Made by a program: the position numbers and the translations under genes | Shown: piece after piece, positions 1-5,951 of the stretch | Layout: each line of letters opens with the position of its first letter | How positions within the stretch are numbered: the first letter of the stretch is position 1 | Assembly: GCA_002298695.1 (NCBI GenBank) | Contig: DBLB01000041.1 | Coordinates: forward strand, 1 to 13,330 | Reading direction: 5' to 3' | Origin: Clostridiales bacterium UBA735 | GTDB taxonomy: Bacteria; Bacillota; Clostridia; Oscillospirales; Oscillospiraceae | DNA: 13,330 nt | The notes under the pieces: model-generated | Database searches by the model: none | Told to the model about the DNA's origin: nothing | Seen by the model: only the letters and a program-made list of their open reading frames with translations

Positions 1-1
1 C

Positions 2-127
2 GGCGATGCGATGTTCATTGGAGTCGGGATGTCCGAAAACGGCGATAATGGCAAAAAGTCAGCAATTTCAAGCGTTTCAGAGGACGCGACCGTACCGGAG
101 GGCAAGAGAGACGAAACCGACCGGTAA
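2..127 (+). CDS. 3' end of a small ORF at the left edge of the integrated element (5' part not contiguous)
   Basis: The frame starting at base 2 is open from the window edge and ends in a double stop (TAA TGA at 125-130). It encodes about 41 residues beginning GDAMFIGVGMSENGDNG, followed by a hydrophilic Ser/Glu/Lys/Asp-rich tail, which is typical of a protein C-terminus. I do not recognise the family. The first six residues are identical to the last part of a short ORF at 9762-9833 (GDAMFIS, then stop), with differences only at third codon positions. I infer that the two pieces are halves of one element-borne gene separated by integration, joined only in the circular form. Alternatively this is the end of a complete gene whose start lies left of the window, and the right-hand ORF is a truncated paralogue. 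An overlapping frame (6-197) is also open, but its composition is less convincing. Confidence 0.5.
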   Translation, partial: GDAMFIGVGMSENGDNGKKSAISSVSEDATVPEGKRDETDR

Positions 128-157
128 TGAAATGCACATCCCGACTCCGCAACATCG
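9..157. repeat. long-range inverted repeat at the left end of the element
   Basis: The arm at 20-32 (GGAGTCGGGATGT) is the exact reverse complement of 136-148. The pairing resumes at 9-15 (CGATGTT) with 151-157 after a 4-versus-2-base internal loop, so about 20 base pairs enclose a roughly 100-base loop. The left arm lies in the partial ORF at 2-127 and the right arm lies past its stop codon. The repeat could fold as RNA or serve as recombinase or accessory-protein arm sites next to the proposed attachment site. The function is unknown. Confidence 0.75.
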
Positions 158-234
158 AGGGTATGTGTATGAAATTGACCAACTTTTTTCTGCATAGAAA
201 TTGAATATTTGCTGCATATCTGTGGATATGAGAA

Positions 235-267
235 AGCCCCGACCAAGATTGGCCGGGGCTTCTTTTT
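235..267 (-). terminator. intrinsic terminator of the serine recombinase gene
   Basis: A hairpin pairs AGCCCCGACC (235-244) with GGCCGGGGCT (251-260), with one mismatch and a six-base loop. On the minus strand it directly follows the recombinase stop codon and is followed by TTTCTC. T residues also flank it on the plus strand (261-267), so it may work in both directions. Confidence 0.8.
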
Positions 268-1987
268 ATGCCTTGTATTTGAACCGGTGGACTGTGCCGT
301 TTCGGAACGTGATAGCGGTGATTTTCCCGTCCGTCGCCTCTACCTCCTGCACGATGTTCAGAACGAAATCTCGGATCGCTGTGGGTTCGAGTGTACGGAC
401 GAGTTTCTCGTAGTCGACGCTGGCGTCTTCAATCAGCTTGTTGACCATGATGAAGTAGCTGGCTTTTTTCAGGAAGTCTGAGCTGTCTTCGCTGTTTGAA
501 AGACCGGTCGCAGCAAGTTCTGTAATCCGCTTGTCTGTCTCTGCGAGCTGACGCTCGATATTGGTACGTTCGACGATGAAATCCTTCTCCGGCATCGCTT
601 CGTCGTCGTACAGGAAAAGTGCGTTCAGGCGAGAGAGCGCCGTCTCCAGCTTCCGCTTTCGCGCCTTCAGGTTGTCCATGTCCCGCCCTTCGCCGCTGGC
701 TGAGGTGAAAGCATACTGCGGGCGATATTCGACCGCTTCGCCTGCCTCTGCGAACGAAGACAGGAGCTGCTGAACTGCTTCGGGATTGACACTCTCGACC
801 GCTTTGAAGGTCTCGCCGCGCAGCAGCTTGCGCTCCAGAACATCCGGCTGTATATCTGCCGCGCTGTTGCGAGCTGCTCTGATGATATTGGCAGCGTAGT
901 TCAGGACGAAGGAACCGACCGTGAGATCAGAGATGTACTTGTTGGTGCAGGAGGTTCCTTTGCGCCGCCGGCTGCCGCAGGCATATTGAGAGGGGCGGAA
1001 GCCGTTCGCCCGCCGCCGGTCGAGGTTTGCTGTCATGTTGGAGCCACACTGGCCGCAGCGGAGCAGACCGGCAAAGACGTGGATGTTCTTCCTGACGTAT
1101 GTTTTGTGAGAGGGAACGCCGCCGCGCTTGTTCCGCGTCAGCAGGAACTTCATGCGGTAGAACACGTCGTCGCTCAGAATGGGTTCGTGGTGGTTCTCGA
1201 CGGTGATCCATTCGTCGGAGTCGCGCTTCTCGATTCCCTTGCCGCCAGAATGGACGTTGTAGACATACTGGCCGATGTACCACGGGTTTGTCAGGATGGT
1301 GCGCACCGTTGTTGGAGTCCACTGGCTGCCCGTCTTCGTGGGGATGCCTGCGTCGTTTAGGTACTTGGCGACGTAGAGCAAGGACTGGTACTGCTCGTAC
1401 AGTTCGGCCATGCGGCGGATGGCCTTGGCCTCCTCGGGGATGATGGAGAACGTCTTCGCTTCCTTCGACCATGAATAGCCGTAGGGGACGCGGCCACCGT
1501 TCCATTGACCGTCTGAGGCGCGGGAGAGCATGACGGCTGTGACGCGCTCGGCGGTGGTCTTGCGCTCCAGCTCGGCGAAGATCAGAATTATGCGCATCAT
1601 GGCCTCACCGATGGCAGAGGAGGTGTCGAACTGCTCGTTCTTGGAGACGAAGGTGACGCCGAGGGACTGCAGCTCGTCGTGCATGGCGGCGAAGTCGATC
1701 AGATTGCGGCTGATACGGTCAATCTTCCAGACGACGAGGTGGGTAAACTCTCCGGTGCGGATGCGATCCATCATGGCCTGATATTCTGGGCGGTCGGTAT
1801 TCTTGGCTGAGTAGCCGGGGTCTTCAAACACGACGTAGTCGGTGATGCCCAGAACCAGCGTGACATAGGCGATAAGCTCACGGCGCTGGACTTTGAGGGA
1901 GTCTTTGTCCACCTGCCAATGAGTAGAGACGCGAATATAGATGGCCGCCTTCTTCGCGGCCAGTTTCTCGGCGATGCGAGAAGCCAT
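266..1987 (-). CDS. large serine recombinase (site-specific integrase)
   Basis: A 573-residue large serine recombinase that would integrate and excise the element through a 5'-phosphoserine intermediate. The N-terminal resolvase domain (about residues 14-160) has the catalytic Ser21 in IYIRVST, the WKIDRISRN motif and the ELERKTTAERV helix E region. The recombinase domain follows (GGRVPYGYSW onward; TKTGSQWTPTTVRTILTNP). A zinc ribbon carries CGQCGSN and, about 30 residues later, CGSRRRKGTSC, and a coiled-coil segment lies near the C-terminus. The length fits the family. The frame is open further upstream, but the ATG at 1987 is chosen because AAAAAGGAGG sits seven bases before it. The upstream extension is a translation of repeat DNA. 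The gene lies at the left edge and points outward, as is usual for an integrase next to its attachment site. Its leader contains an inverted repeat and a tandem repeat array. Confidence 0.95.
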   Translation of the reverse strand: MASRIAEKLAAKKAAIYIRVSTHWQVDKDSLKVQRRELIAYVTLVLGITDYVVFEDPGYSAKNTDRPEYQAMMDRIRTGEFTHLVVWKIDRISRNLIDFAAMHDELQSLGVTFVSKNEQFDTSSAIGEAMMRIILIFAELERKTTAERVTAVMLSRASDGQWNGGRVPYGYSWSKEAKTFSIIPEEAKAIRRMAELYEQYQSLLYVAKYLNDAGIPTKTGSQWTPTTVRTILTNPWYIGQYVYNVHSGGKGIEKRDSDEWITVENHHEPILSDDVFYRMKFLLTRNKRGGVPSHKTYVRKNIHVFAGLLRCGQCGSNMTANLDRRRANGFRPSQYACGSRRRKGTSCTNKYISDLTVGSFVLNYAANIIRAARNSAADIQPDVLERKLLRGETFKAVESVNPEAVQQLLSSFAEAGEAVEYRPQYAFTSASGEGRDMDNLKARKRKLETALSRLNALFLYDDEAMPEKDFIVERTNIERQLAETDKRITELAATGLSNSEDSSDFLKKASYFIMVNKLIEDASVDYEKLVRTLEPTAIRDFVLNIVQEVEATDGKITAITFRNGTVHRFKYKA

Positions 1988-2018
1988 ACGAAGTCCTCCT
2001 TTTTCGGGATATTCCATA

Positions 2019-2050
2019 GGAACGTCCGACCAAAAATCCACGGACGTTCC
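2019..2050. repeat. perfect 10-bp inverted repeat in the recombinase leader
   Basis: GGAACGTCCG at 2019-2028 is exactly inverted at 2041-2050, with a 12-base AT-rich spacer. It lies between the likely -10 element and the ribosome binding site of the recombinase, about where transcription would start. It is therefore a good candidate operator or leader hairpin controlling integrase expression. It has no T-tract on either side, so it is not an ordinary terminator. Confidence 0.7.
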
Positions 2051-2051
2051 G

Positions 2052-2110
2052 AGTATAACCGTAACCATACCGTAACCGTAACCTATACCGTAAACGTAAC
2101 GTAACCGTTA
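2052..2110 (-). promoter_or_regulatory. tandem CCGTAA-type repeats with a -10-like box upstream of the recombinase
   Basis: The plus strand at 2055-2110 consists almost wholly of degenerate copies of CCGTAA (AACCGTA, ACCATA, CCGTA, ACCGTA, ACCTATA, CCGTA, AACGTA, ACGTA, ACCGTTA). On the minus strand the array ends in TATACT (2052-2057), a five-of-six match to a -10 box. No good -35 box is seen 17 bases upstream; the GTTACGG repeats occupy that place. I infer a recombinase promoter in which a protein bound to the repeats replaces the -35 contact. This is not proven. Confidence 0.5.
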
Positions 2111-2121
2111 GATATAGCTTT

Positions 2122-2145
2122 GGGGCACCGCTGGCGCGATGCCCC
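2122..2145 (-). terminator. hairpin after the 305-residue gene, possible terminator
   Basis: GGGGCA is paired with TGCCCC, and an inner CGC/GCG extends this to a 10-bp stem with one G-T pair and a four-base loop. It starts 11 bases after the stop codon of the minus-strand gene at 2156. There is no T-tract on the minus strand. On the plus strand a TTTTTA run follows seven bases after the stem. It may be a weak terminator or only a 3' stabilising hairpin. Confidence 0.35.
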
Positions 2146-2155
2146 GTATGTGTTT

Positions 2156-3073
2156 TTATTGCGAGACCGCTTTTGCGAAGTCTCTGGCCGCTGCGACAAG
2201 CCCCATCGTGCCATCCATCAGGGCGTCAATACTGAGAGGCAAGACGCTGATGGAGCCATCAGGCGCAGGCTTCATGGAGGCCATGTCCGCATAGGGAACG
2301 AGAGCCTCGAAGAAACTGTCGGCCTCGGCAGGATCTCGCCCGTTACTTTGAAGCTGGTGACGGGTGACACGGGGCTCGGCCACCACGTCCGAGCGATGCT
2401 GCCCGATGGTGAACTTGAAGAGCTGGCACGGACGGCCATCCCCGAGCGGAGCATACTGAACTATGATCTCGCGGCCGATGGAGACGGCGCTGAAGCCGTC
2501 CATGACTTCGAGGGAGCCGATGAACTCGGTCACGTCGTCAGGGTCAACGCCCTTTGCGGCAGAGAAGCGGTCAATGAGCTCACGGCTGGTAAAGACCTTG
2601 TGCGCGGAGGCTGAGTCGATGACCTCGAAGAGCAATTCGCCGCCGGCCAGCGTTGCGGCGAGAGCCTTGCCGACCGTGCCCTTATCGGAGAAGCCTGCGA
2701 GGCCGGCGCGAGCGAGGATGTCGATGATGTCAGCAGCCTGCCCCTCGGCGTGGTAGAAATGGTCGGCACAGACCTCGTTGAGCTGCTCCACGCTCCACGC
2801 CCGCACAATGGAGGCGACGCGGCGTAGATGCTTGGGTTCAACATCGGCCGGCGACGCACCGGCAAGGGGAAGAGGGAGCCGAACGGCGATACAGCCGGTG
2901 GGCGAGATGAATAGGTCGATGCGATACTCCCGTCCGACGGCATCGGTGAGGACGACGCCCTGCCCGATGCAGACGAGGTTCGCATAATTGCTGGGGATGT
3001 TGTCCAGACGTTCGACCTCCGAGCCAATTTCGGCAAAGGAGGCAGAACGTCCCAAGTCTTTGCCGAAGATCAT
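2156..3073 (-). CDS. unrecognised 305-residue protein co-transcribed with the repressor
   Basis: I do not recognise this 305-residue protein. It appears soluble, with no signal peptide or membrane segment, and its composition is that of a mixed alpha/beta fold. The segment around residues 30-70 (VCIGQGVVLTDAVGREYRI then LFISPTGCIAVRLPLP) looks like a small beta-rich domain. The middle (about 85-200) is mainly helical. No catalytic motif such as HExxH is evident, so it is not the usual ImmA-type peptidase that accompanies phage repressors. The ATG at 3073 has GAGGAGA seven bases upstream and lies two bases after the repressor stop codon, so the two genes form one operon and are probably translated together. 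By position it is likely a lysogeny-linked accessory factor such as a partner of the repressor, an immunity or exclusion function, or an anti-repressor sensor. This is inference from context only. Confidence 0.85.
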   Translation of the reverse strand: MIFGKDLGRSASFAEIGSEVERLDNIPSNYANLVCIGQGVVLTDAVGREYRIDLFISPTGCIAVRLPLPLAGASPADVEPKHLRRVASIVRAWSVEQLNEVCADHFYHAEGQAADIIDILARAGLAGFSDKGTVGKALAATLAGGELLFEVIDSASAHKVFTSRELIDRFSAAKGVDPDDVTEFIGSLEVMDGFSAVSIGREIIVQYAPLGDGRPCQLFKFTIGQHRSDVVAEPRVTRHQLQSNGRDPAEADSFFEALVPYADMASMKPAPDGSISVLPLSIDALMDGTMGLVAAARDFAKAVSQ

Positions 3074-3075
3074 GG

Positions 3076-3414
3076 TTAGTTCTCCTCTCGATATTTTTTG
3101 AGTACGGTTTCGACGATTGTGCGGTCATCTGGCGAAGCCAGAGCGTACAGAGTGGCAAACTCGCGGACTTCTGCGGGGAGAGCCTCGTAGCGGTCGTTGC
3201 TGAGACCCAGCAGCCAGTCAACGGAAACGCCGAAGTAGCGGGCGAGCCGAACGACGTACTTGAGTTCGGGCTCACGGACGCCCTGAAGGTATCTCGACAG
3301 GGTGGGCGTCGAGACGTTGATCTCCGCGGCGATGTCCTTGGAATAGAGACCCCTGCTTTCAATCAGGTCGCGCAGGTTCTTCTTGAAGGCGGTAAAATCG
3401 AGTTCGAGTTCCAT
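3076..3414 (-). CDS. XRE-family HTH repressor (CI-like)
   Basis: A 112-residue transcriptional repressor. The XRE helix-turn-helix lies at about residues 12-68, including LYSKDIAAEINVSTPTLSRYL and the typical ending ARYFGVSVDWLLGLSNDRY. The C-terminal 40 residues are helical and short, so there is no LexA-type self-cleaving domain. Derepression by RecA-stimulated autocleavage is therefore unlikely. The ATG at 3414 has AAGGAGAAACATC upstream. The gene is divergent from the plus-strand HTH gene at 3597 across about 180 bases containing both promoters, the classical lysogeny-switch layout. Palindromes of type ATTAGCC-N4-GGATAAT in that region are likely operators for this protein, its Cro-like rival, or both. 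The promoter carries half of such a site, suggesting autoregulation. Confidence 0.9.
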   Translation of the reverse strand: MELELDFTAFKKNLRDLIESRGLYSKDIAAEINVSTPTLSRYLQGVREPELKYVVRLARYFGVSVDWLLGLSNDRYEALPAEVREFATLYALASPDDRTIVETVLKKYREEN

Positions 3415-3453
3415 GATGTTTCTCCTTTGCCAGCGTGATTGTTCGTATTAGCC

Positions 3454-3482
3454 ATTGTAAAGCTCTTTGGGTAAAATCGCAA
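3454..3482 (-). promoter_or_regulatory. repressor promoter (minus strand)
   Basis: On the minus strand TTGCGA (3477-3482) and TACAAT (3454-3459) are separated by 17 bases, upstream of the repressor start at 3414. ATTAGCCA at 3447-3454 touches the -10 box and matches the left half of the palindromic operators at 3519 and 3858. This suggests autoregulation. Confidence 0.6.
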
Positions 3483-3513
3483 ACATTTTTTGCGAGAAAA
3501 CTGCAAAAAACTA

Positions 3514-3542
3514 TTGACATTAGCCACGTGGATAATTATAAT
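3514..3542 (+). promoter_or_regulatory. consensus early promoter with a palindromic operator in its spacer
   Basis: TTGACA (3514-3519) and TATAAT (3537-3542) are both perfect and are separated by 17 bases. The spacer and its edges hold ATTAGCCACGTGGATAAT (3519-3536), an 18-bp palindrome with only one mismatched pair. A repressor bound here would cover the polymerase site. This is the main promoter of the plus-strand early operon. Confidence 0.9.
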
Positions 3543-3596
3543 AATCACATAGGTCAATTATCTTCAAAAAAAGATAGGCAGAAAGGGGTGAACATT

Positions 3597-3815
3597 ATGA
3601 AACCACTCGAAATCAAGGGAGCCCGCGCAAGGCTTGGATTTACGCAGAAGTACATGGCAGAGAAGCTCGGCCTCACGGAAGTCTCCTATGGGAGAAAAGA
3701 GAGAGGCGAAGTAGAGTTTACCTTGGCTGAAGTCCCGGAGGTCGCCAGCCTGCTCACGCTGAACAATGCGCAGGTGAACGACTTTTTCTTCGACGGCAAG
3801 TTGCCAACTGGTTAA
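3597..3815 (+). CDS. Cro-like XRE-family HTH protein
   Basis: A 72-residue DNA-binding protein that consists of a single XRE helix-turn-helix domain: ARARLGFTQKYMAEKLGLTE covers helices 1-2, and VSYGRKERGEVEFTLAEVPEVASLL covers the recognition helix and what follows. The frame is open further upstream, but the ATG at 3597 is chosen because GAAAGGGGTG precedes it at good spacing and the consensus promoter ends at 3542. It is the first gene of the early operon and divergent from the CI-like repressor, so a Cro role (shutting off the repressor promoter) is the natural inference. A short TATCTT/AAGATA hairpin lies in its leader. Confidence 0.85.
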   Translation: MKPLEIKGARARLGFTQKYMAEKLGLTEVSYGRKERGEVEFTLAEVPEVASLLTLNNAQVNDFFFDGKLPTG

Positions 3816-3823
3816 TCGAGGCC

Positions 3824-3900
3824 ATCATCGGCGTCGGGGTATATTTTTTACCCGATGATTAGCCGCTTGGATAATTTACCTTGCCACTACGGTAATTATA
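3824..3900 (+). promoter_or_regulatory. second operator cluster and probable promoter upstream of the HTH gene at 3923
   Basis: The stretch opens with a hairpin pairing ATCATC (3824-3829) with GATGAT, with an inner GGGTA/TACCC stem around a T-rich loop. ATTAGCCGCTTGGATAAT (3858-3875) then repeats the operator at 3519-3536 with 16 of 18 bases identical. It is followed by a further dyad, ATAATTTACC against GGTAATTAT (3871-3899), which contains GCCAC and GGTAAT half-sites. A weak promoter, TTTACC-16-TATAGG, may lie in it. The shared operator implies that the same regulator controls both the cro-like gene and the next gene. Confidence 0.6.
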
Positions 3901-3922
3901 GGCGATTGGAGGCTCAGAAAAA

Positions 3923-4438
3923 ATGGGACGTGACGCTACGAAAGCGGCGGGAAATCCGTGGTATCAAGCCAGAAAAAAGGCTGCTGAATATGACGACAGG
4001 CTATGTAGCCGTGAGAGCGCGGCCGAGCAGCTCGGAATGTCGGTATCTTCGCTGGCAGACGCGGAGCTGGGGAACACGAAGTTCATGCCGGTCGATAAGG
4101 CGGTGCTCATGGCCGACAGGTACAATGCCCCGTGGCTGCTGAACCACTACTGCCTGAACGAGTGCCCGATTGGGTGCAGGCATTCACTCTCCGACGAAGT
4201 GGTTGGCATTGACCGCGTGACGGTCAAGCTGCTGAAGAGTCTGAAGACCGAAAAGCTCGGAGAGGTCAAGGACACGCTTCTTGACATTGCGGCTGACGGG
4301 AAAATCACCGACGACGAGAAGCCGGCGCTTCAAGAGGTTTTGGCCTACCTCGATGATCTGGCAAAGACCGTGAGTGAGTTGAAGACCATCGGAGAGATGG
4401 CTCTAAACGAAGATGGTGATGCTCATGGAACAAAGTAG
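3923..4438 (+). CDS. HTH-domain phage regulatory protein with a Cys cluster
   Basis: A 171-residue protein of a type common in early operons of clostridial prophages. Residues about 12-72 resemble an XRE-like helix-turn-helix (NPWYQARKKAAEYDDRLCSR, then SAAEQLGMSVSSLADAELG, then VDKAVLMADRYNAP). A compact HYCLNECPIGCRH segment (Cys77, Cys81, Cys85 with His residues) could bind a metal. The C-terminal half (about 92-160) is helical, with DTLLDIAADGKITDDEKPAL resembling an acidic turn. The ATG at 3923 follows TTGGAGG at 10 bases. Its own operator cluster at 3858-3899 matches the cro operator. I infer a role as an early-gene regulator or CII-like factor; the family function is not known to me. 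Confidence 0.8.
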   Translation: MGRDATKAAGNPWYQARKKAAEYDDRLCSRESAAEQLGMSVSSLADAELGNTKFMPVDKAVLMADRYNAPWLLNHYCLNECPIGCRHSLSDEVVGIDRVTVKLLKSLKTEKLGEVKDTLLDIAADGKITDDEKPALQEVLAYLDDLAKTVSELKTIGEMALNEDGDAHGTK

Positions 4439-4577
4439 TCTGATGGCTATTCTCGCAGAAGAGTATGGCATCAAAAGCCCGCAGGAACTCGCGGAGGCCA
4501 TTCGGCGGATGAAACCGCTGGATCTGGCTCCGTTCTGTGCGACACCTGAGAAAACGAAGGAGGACAAAGCATCATGA
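4425..4577 (+). CDS. small 50-residue phage ORF
   Basis: This encodes 50 residues, with the central segment LMAILAEEYGIKSPQELAEA predicted to be helical. It overlaps the end of the HTH gene, and its stop overlaps the start of the next gene (ATGA at 4574-4577), as expected for coupled translation. In-frame ATGs at 4413, 4419 and 4425 are all possible. None has a strong ribosome binding site, which fits re-initiation from the upstream gene. I do not recognise the family. Confidence 0.65.
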   Translation: MEQSSLMAILAEEYGIKSPQELAEAIRRMKPLDLAPFCATPEKTKEDKAS

Positions 4578-5299
4578 CCCGAATGGAACGGCGCAGAAGA
4601 CGCCGCCGCATCTTGCGAATCAAACTGGCAACCACAGCGGCCGTGCTGGCGCTGACAACGGCCAGCATCGTCGCCCTGACAGGAGGGGCGGCCGAAACGG
4701 CGTCCGAACCTACGCCGCAGCCGCCTGCGTTGCAGGCTGAGCCGGTTTTGCTGGTCGCAGAGCAGGACAGTACATATCAGTCCGTCCAGATGACGGCCGA
4801 GCCAGCTCAGGAACCGGAACCCGTCGAGGAAGAGGACGAGAACGAGAAAATCGAGACGGCCCTGTTGGAGCAAGGCTATCTGCACGAGGAGATCCCGCTG
4901 GACTTCGACCTGCAGTGCCACCTGATTACGGTCTGCGAAGAGTACGGTGTCCCTCAGAGCGTGGCTCTGGGTGTCATTCAGGCCGAAAGCTCGTTCACGG
5001 CCACGGCCTCGAACGGAAGCTGCTACGGCTATATGCAGATCAATAGCATCAATTCCGAGTGGCTGGCGAAGGAAATCGGGGTCACGGATCTGACCGACCC
5101 GTACCAGAATATCCGCTCTGGTGTGTTCATCCTGAGCGATTTGTACGGGAAGTACGGGGACTGGCATAAAGCCCTGATCTGTTACAACTACGGCGAGGGC
5201 GGCGCCCAGGAGCACGTCTTCAGCAAGGGCTACACGACCACGTCGTACAGCCGCACGGTGATGGAATACGCAGACGCATGGGCGGAGGTGCTGGCATGA
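4574..5299 (+). CDS. membrane-anchored lytic transglycosylase (SLT/goose-lysozyme-like fold)
   Basis: A 241-residue peptidoglycan lytic transglycosylase. A very basic N-terminus (residues 5-17, mostly Arg) is followed by a hydrophobic segment at about 17-37, giving a signal anchor with the bulk outside the membrane. Residues 40-92 form a Pro/Glu/Ala-rich linker. The catalytic domain (about 108-235) has GVIQAESSF with catalytic Glu138, YGYMQIN (153-157, the GLMQ-like motif) and LICYNYGEGG (the AYNxG-like motif). The ATG at 4574 overlaps the previous stop and follows AAGGAGGAC. It sits in an early operon rather than with tail or lysis genes. This is unusual for a virion-associated enzyme and suggests cell-wall remodelling during element transfer or entry exclusion. 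A conjugation-type VirB1-like role is an alternative, although no other transfer gene is in view. Confidence 0.9.
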   Translation: MTRMERRRRRRRILRIKLATTAAVLALTTASIVALTGGAAETASEPTPQPPALQAEPVLLVAEQDSTYQSVQMTAEPAQEPEPVEEEDENEKIETALLEQGYLHEEIPLDFDLQCHLITVCEEYGVPQSVALGVIQAESSFTATASNGSCYGYMQINSINSEWLAKEIGVTDLTDPYQNIRSGVFILSDLYGKYGDWHKALICYNYGEGGAQEHVFSKGYTTTSYSRTVMEYADAWAEVLA

Positions 5300-5562
5300 T
5301 CGACACGATGAAGCTGAACTTTGAAGAACTGGGCAACATCGTCGTGGATGTCCAGAACGAAACCGGCTTCTGGTTCGATGTGGATGACATGGTTGCCATC
5401 TTCCAGCACACCATCCGCAAGGCAGACCTGAACGGGAAGGACGAGGCGTATGTGCCGCTGCTGCTCAGGAACGAGCTGGAAGACCACGTGATGCGTGAGC
5501 GAATCAATGCGATTGGGAGGAGAAACTTATGTGCTCAATCTGTTTGCACAGCCCTTGCCTGA
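5296..5562 (+). CDS. 88-residue phage protein of unknown function
   Basis: An 88-residue acidic protein (IDTMKLNFEELGNIVVDVQ, then TGFWFDVDDMVAIFQHTI). It appears mixed and partly helical, with no recognised motif. The ATG at 5296 overlaps the transglycosylase stop (ATGA) and has GGAGG eight bases upstream. An upstream in-frame ATG at 5278 lacks that site. The last 34 bases overlap the next gene, so the tail (RRNLCAQSVCTALA) is constrained by two reading frames and may be recently extended. The family was not recognised. Confidence 0.75.
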   Translation: MIDTMKLNFEELGNIVVDVQNETGFWFDVDDMVAIFQHTIRKADLNGKDEAYVPLLLRNELEDHVMRERINAIGRRNLCAQSVCTALA

Positions 5563-5951
5563 GCGGCTGCCCGAACGCGCCCGATCCGACGCCGGTGACG
5601 TACTGCCGTTCGTGTGGCGAACCGATTGTCCCCGGCGACGAGTATGCCGTCATCGACGGTGAGGCGTGGTGCGAGGGATGTTTGGATGACCTGCCGCTCT
5701 GCGTCCTGATCCCGAAGCTGGGTTGGGAGTGGAAGACGGTGCAGGATGGCGAAAACGTCCAGTGCGTGGACTGCAAGTGCTGCGGAGACACCGAGCCGCT
5801 TCCGATTGGAACGGAATACGGCGAGATCGACGGGGACGCCTTCTGCGAGGAATGTCTCGAAGACATCCCGCTCTGCGATTTGGTCGAGCGGTGCGGCCAT
5901 GACTGGAAAACGGCAAGCGAGGAGGACATCCCTGATGGCTATGATGGTTGA
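5529..5951 (+). CDS. Cys-rich protein with a duplicated zinc-finger-like module
   Basis: A 140-residue protein with about 20 cysteines. After a short Cys-rich head (Cys2, 5, 10, 14) come two copies of one module. Module A (26-70) has CRSC, then EYAVIDGEAWCEGC, DDLPLC and WEWKT. Module B (82-128) has CKCC, then EYGEIDGDAFCEEC, EDIPLC and HDWKT. Each has CxxC, 18-20 residues, CxxC, six residues, Cys, as in treble-clef or LIM-like zinc-binding folds. The duplication is clear at the protein level. The ATG at 5529 has GGGAGGAG seven bases upstream. The end overlaps the nuclease start by 17 bases. It could be a DNA- or protein-binding adaptor acting with the neighbouring nuclease. This is inference; I know of no characterised family member. 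Confidence 0.8.
   Translation: MCSICLHSPCLSGCPNAPDPTPVTYCRSCGEPIVPGDEYAVIDGEAWCEGCLDDLPLCVLIPKLGWEWKTVQDGENVQCVDCKCCGDTEPLPIGTEYGEIDGDAFCEECLEDIPLCDLVERCGHDWKTASEEDIPDGYDG

Noticed and set aside
1..265. Retron, group II intron, tmRNA or riboswitch RNA at the left end
   Set aside because: The long inverted repeat prompted the check, but no reverse transcriptase, domain V hairpin, tmRNA tag frame or known riboswitch core motif is visible in the window.
3435..3596. Longer start of the Cro-like gene at 3435
   Set aside because: The extension would place both promoters inside the coding region and translates non-coding operator DNA. The ATG at 3597 has a proper ribosome binding site.
4403..5215. 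Minus-strand open frame of 270 codons
   Set aside because: It is a shadow of the lytic transglycosylase, whose catalytic motifs are clear on the plus strand.
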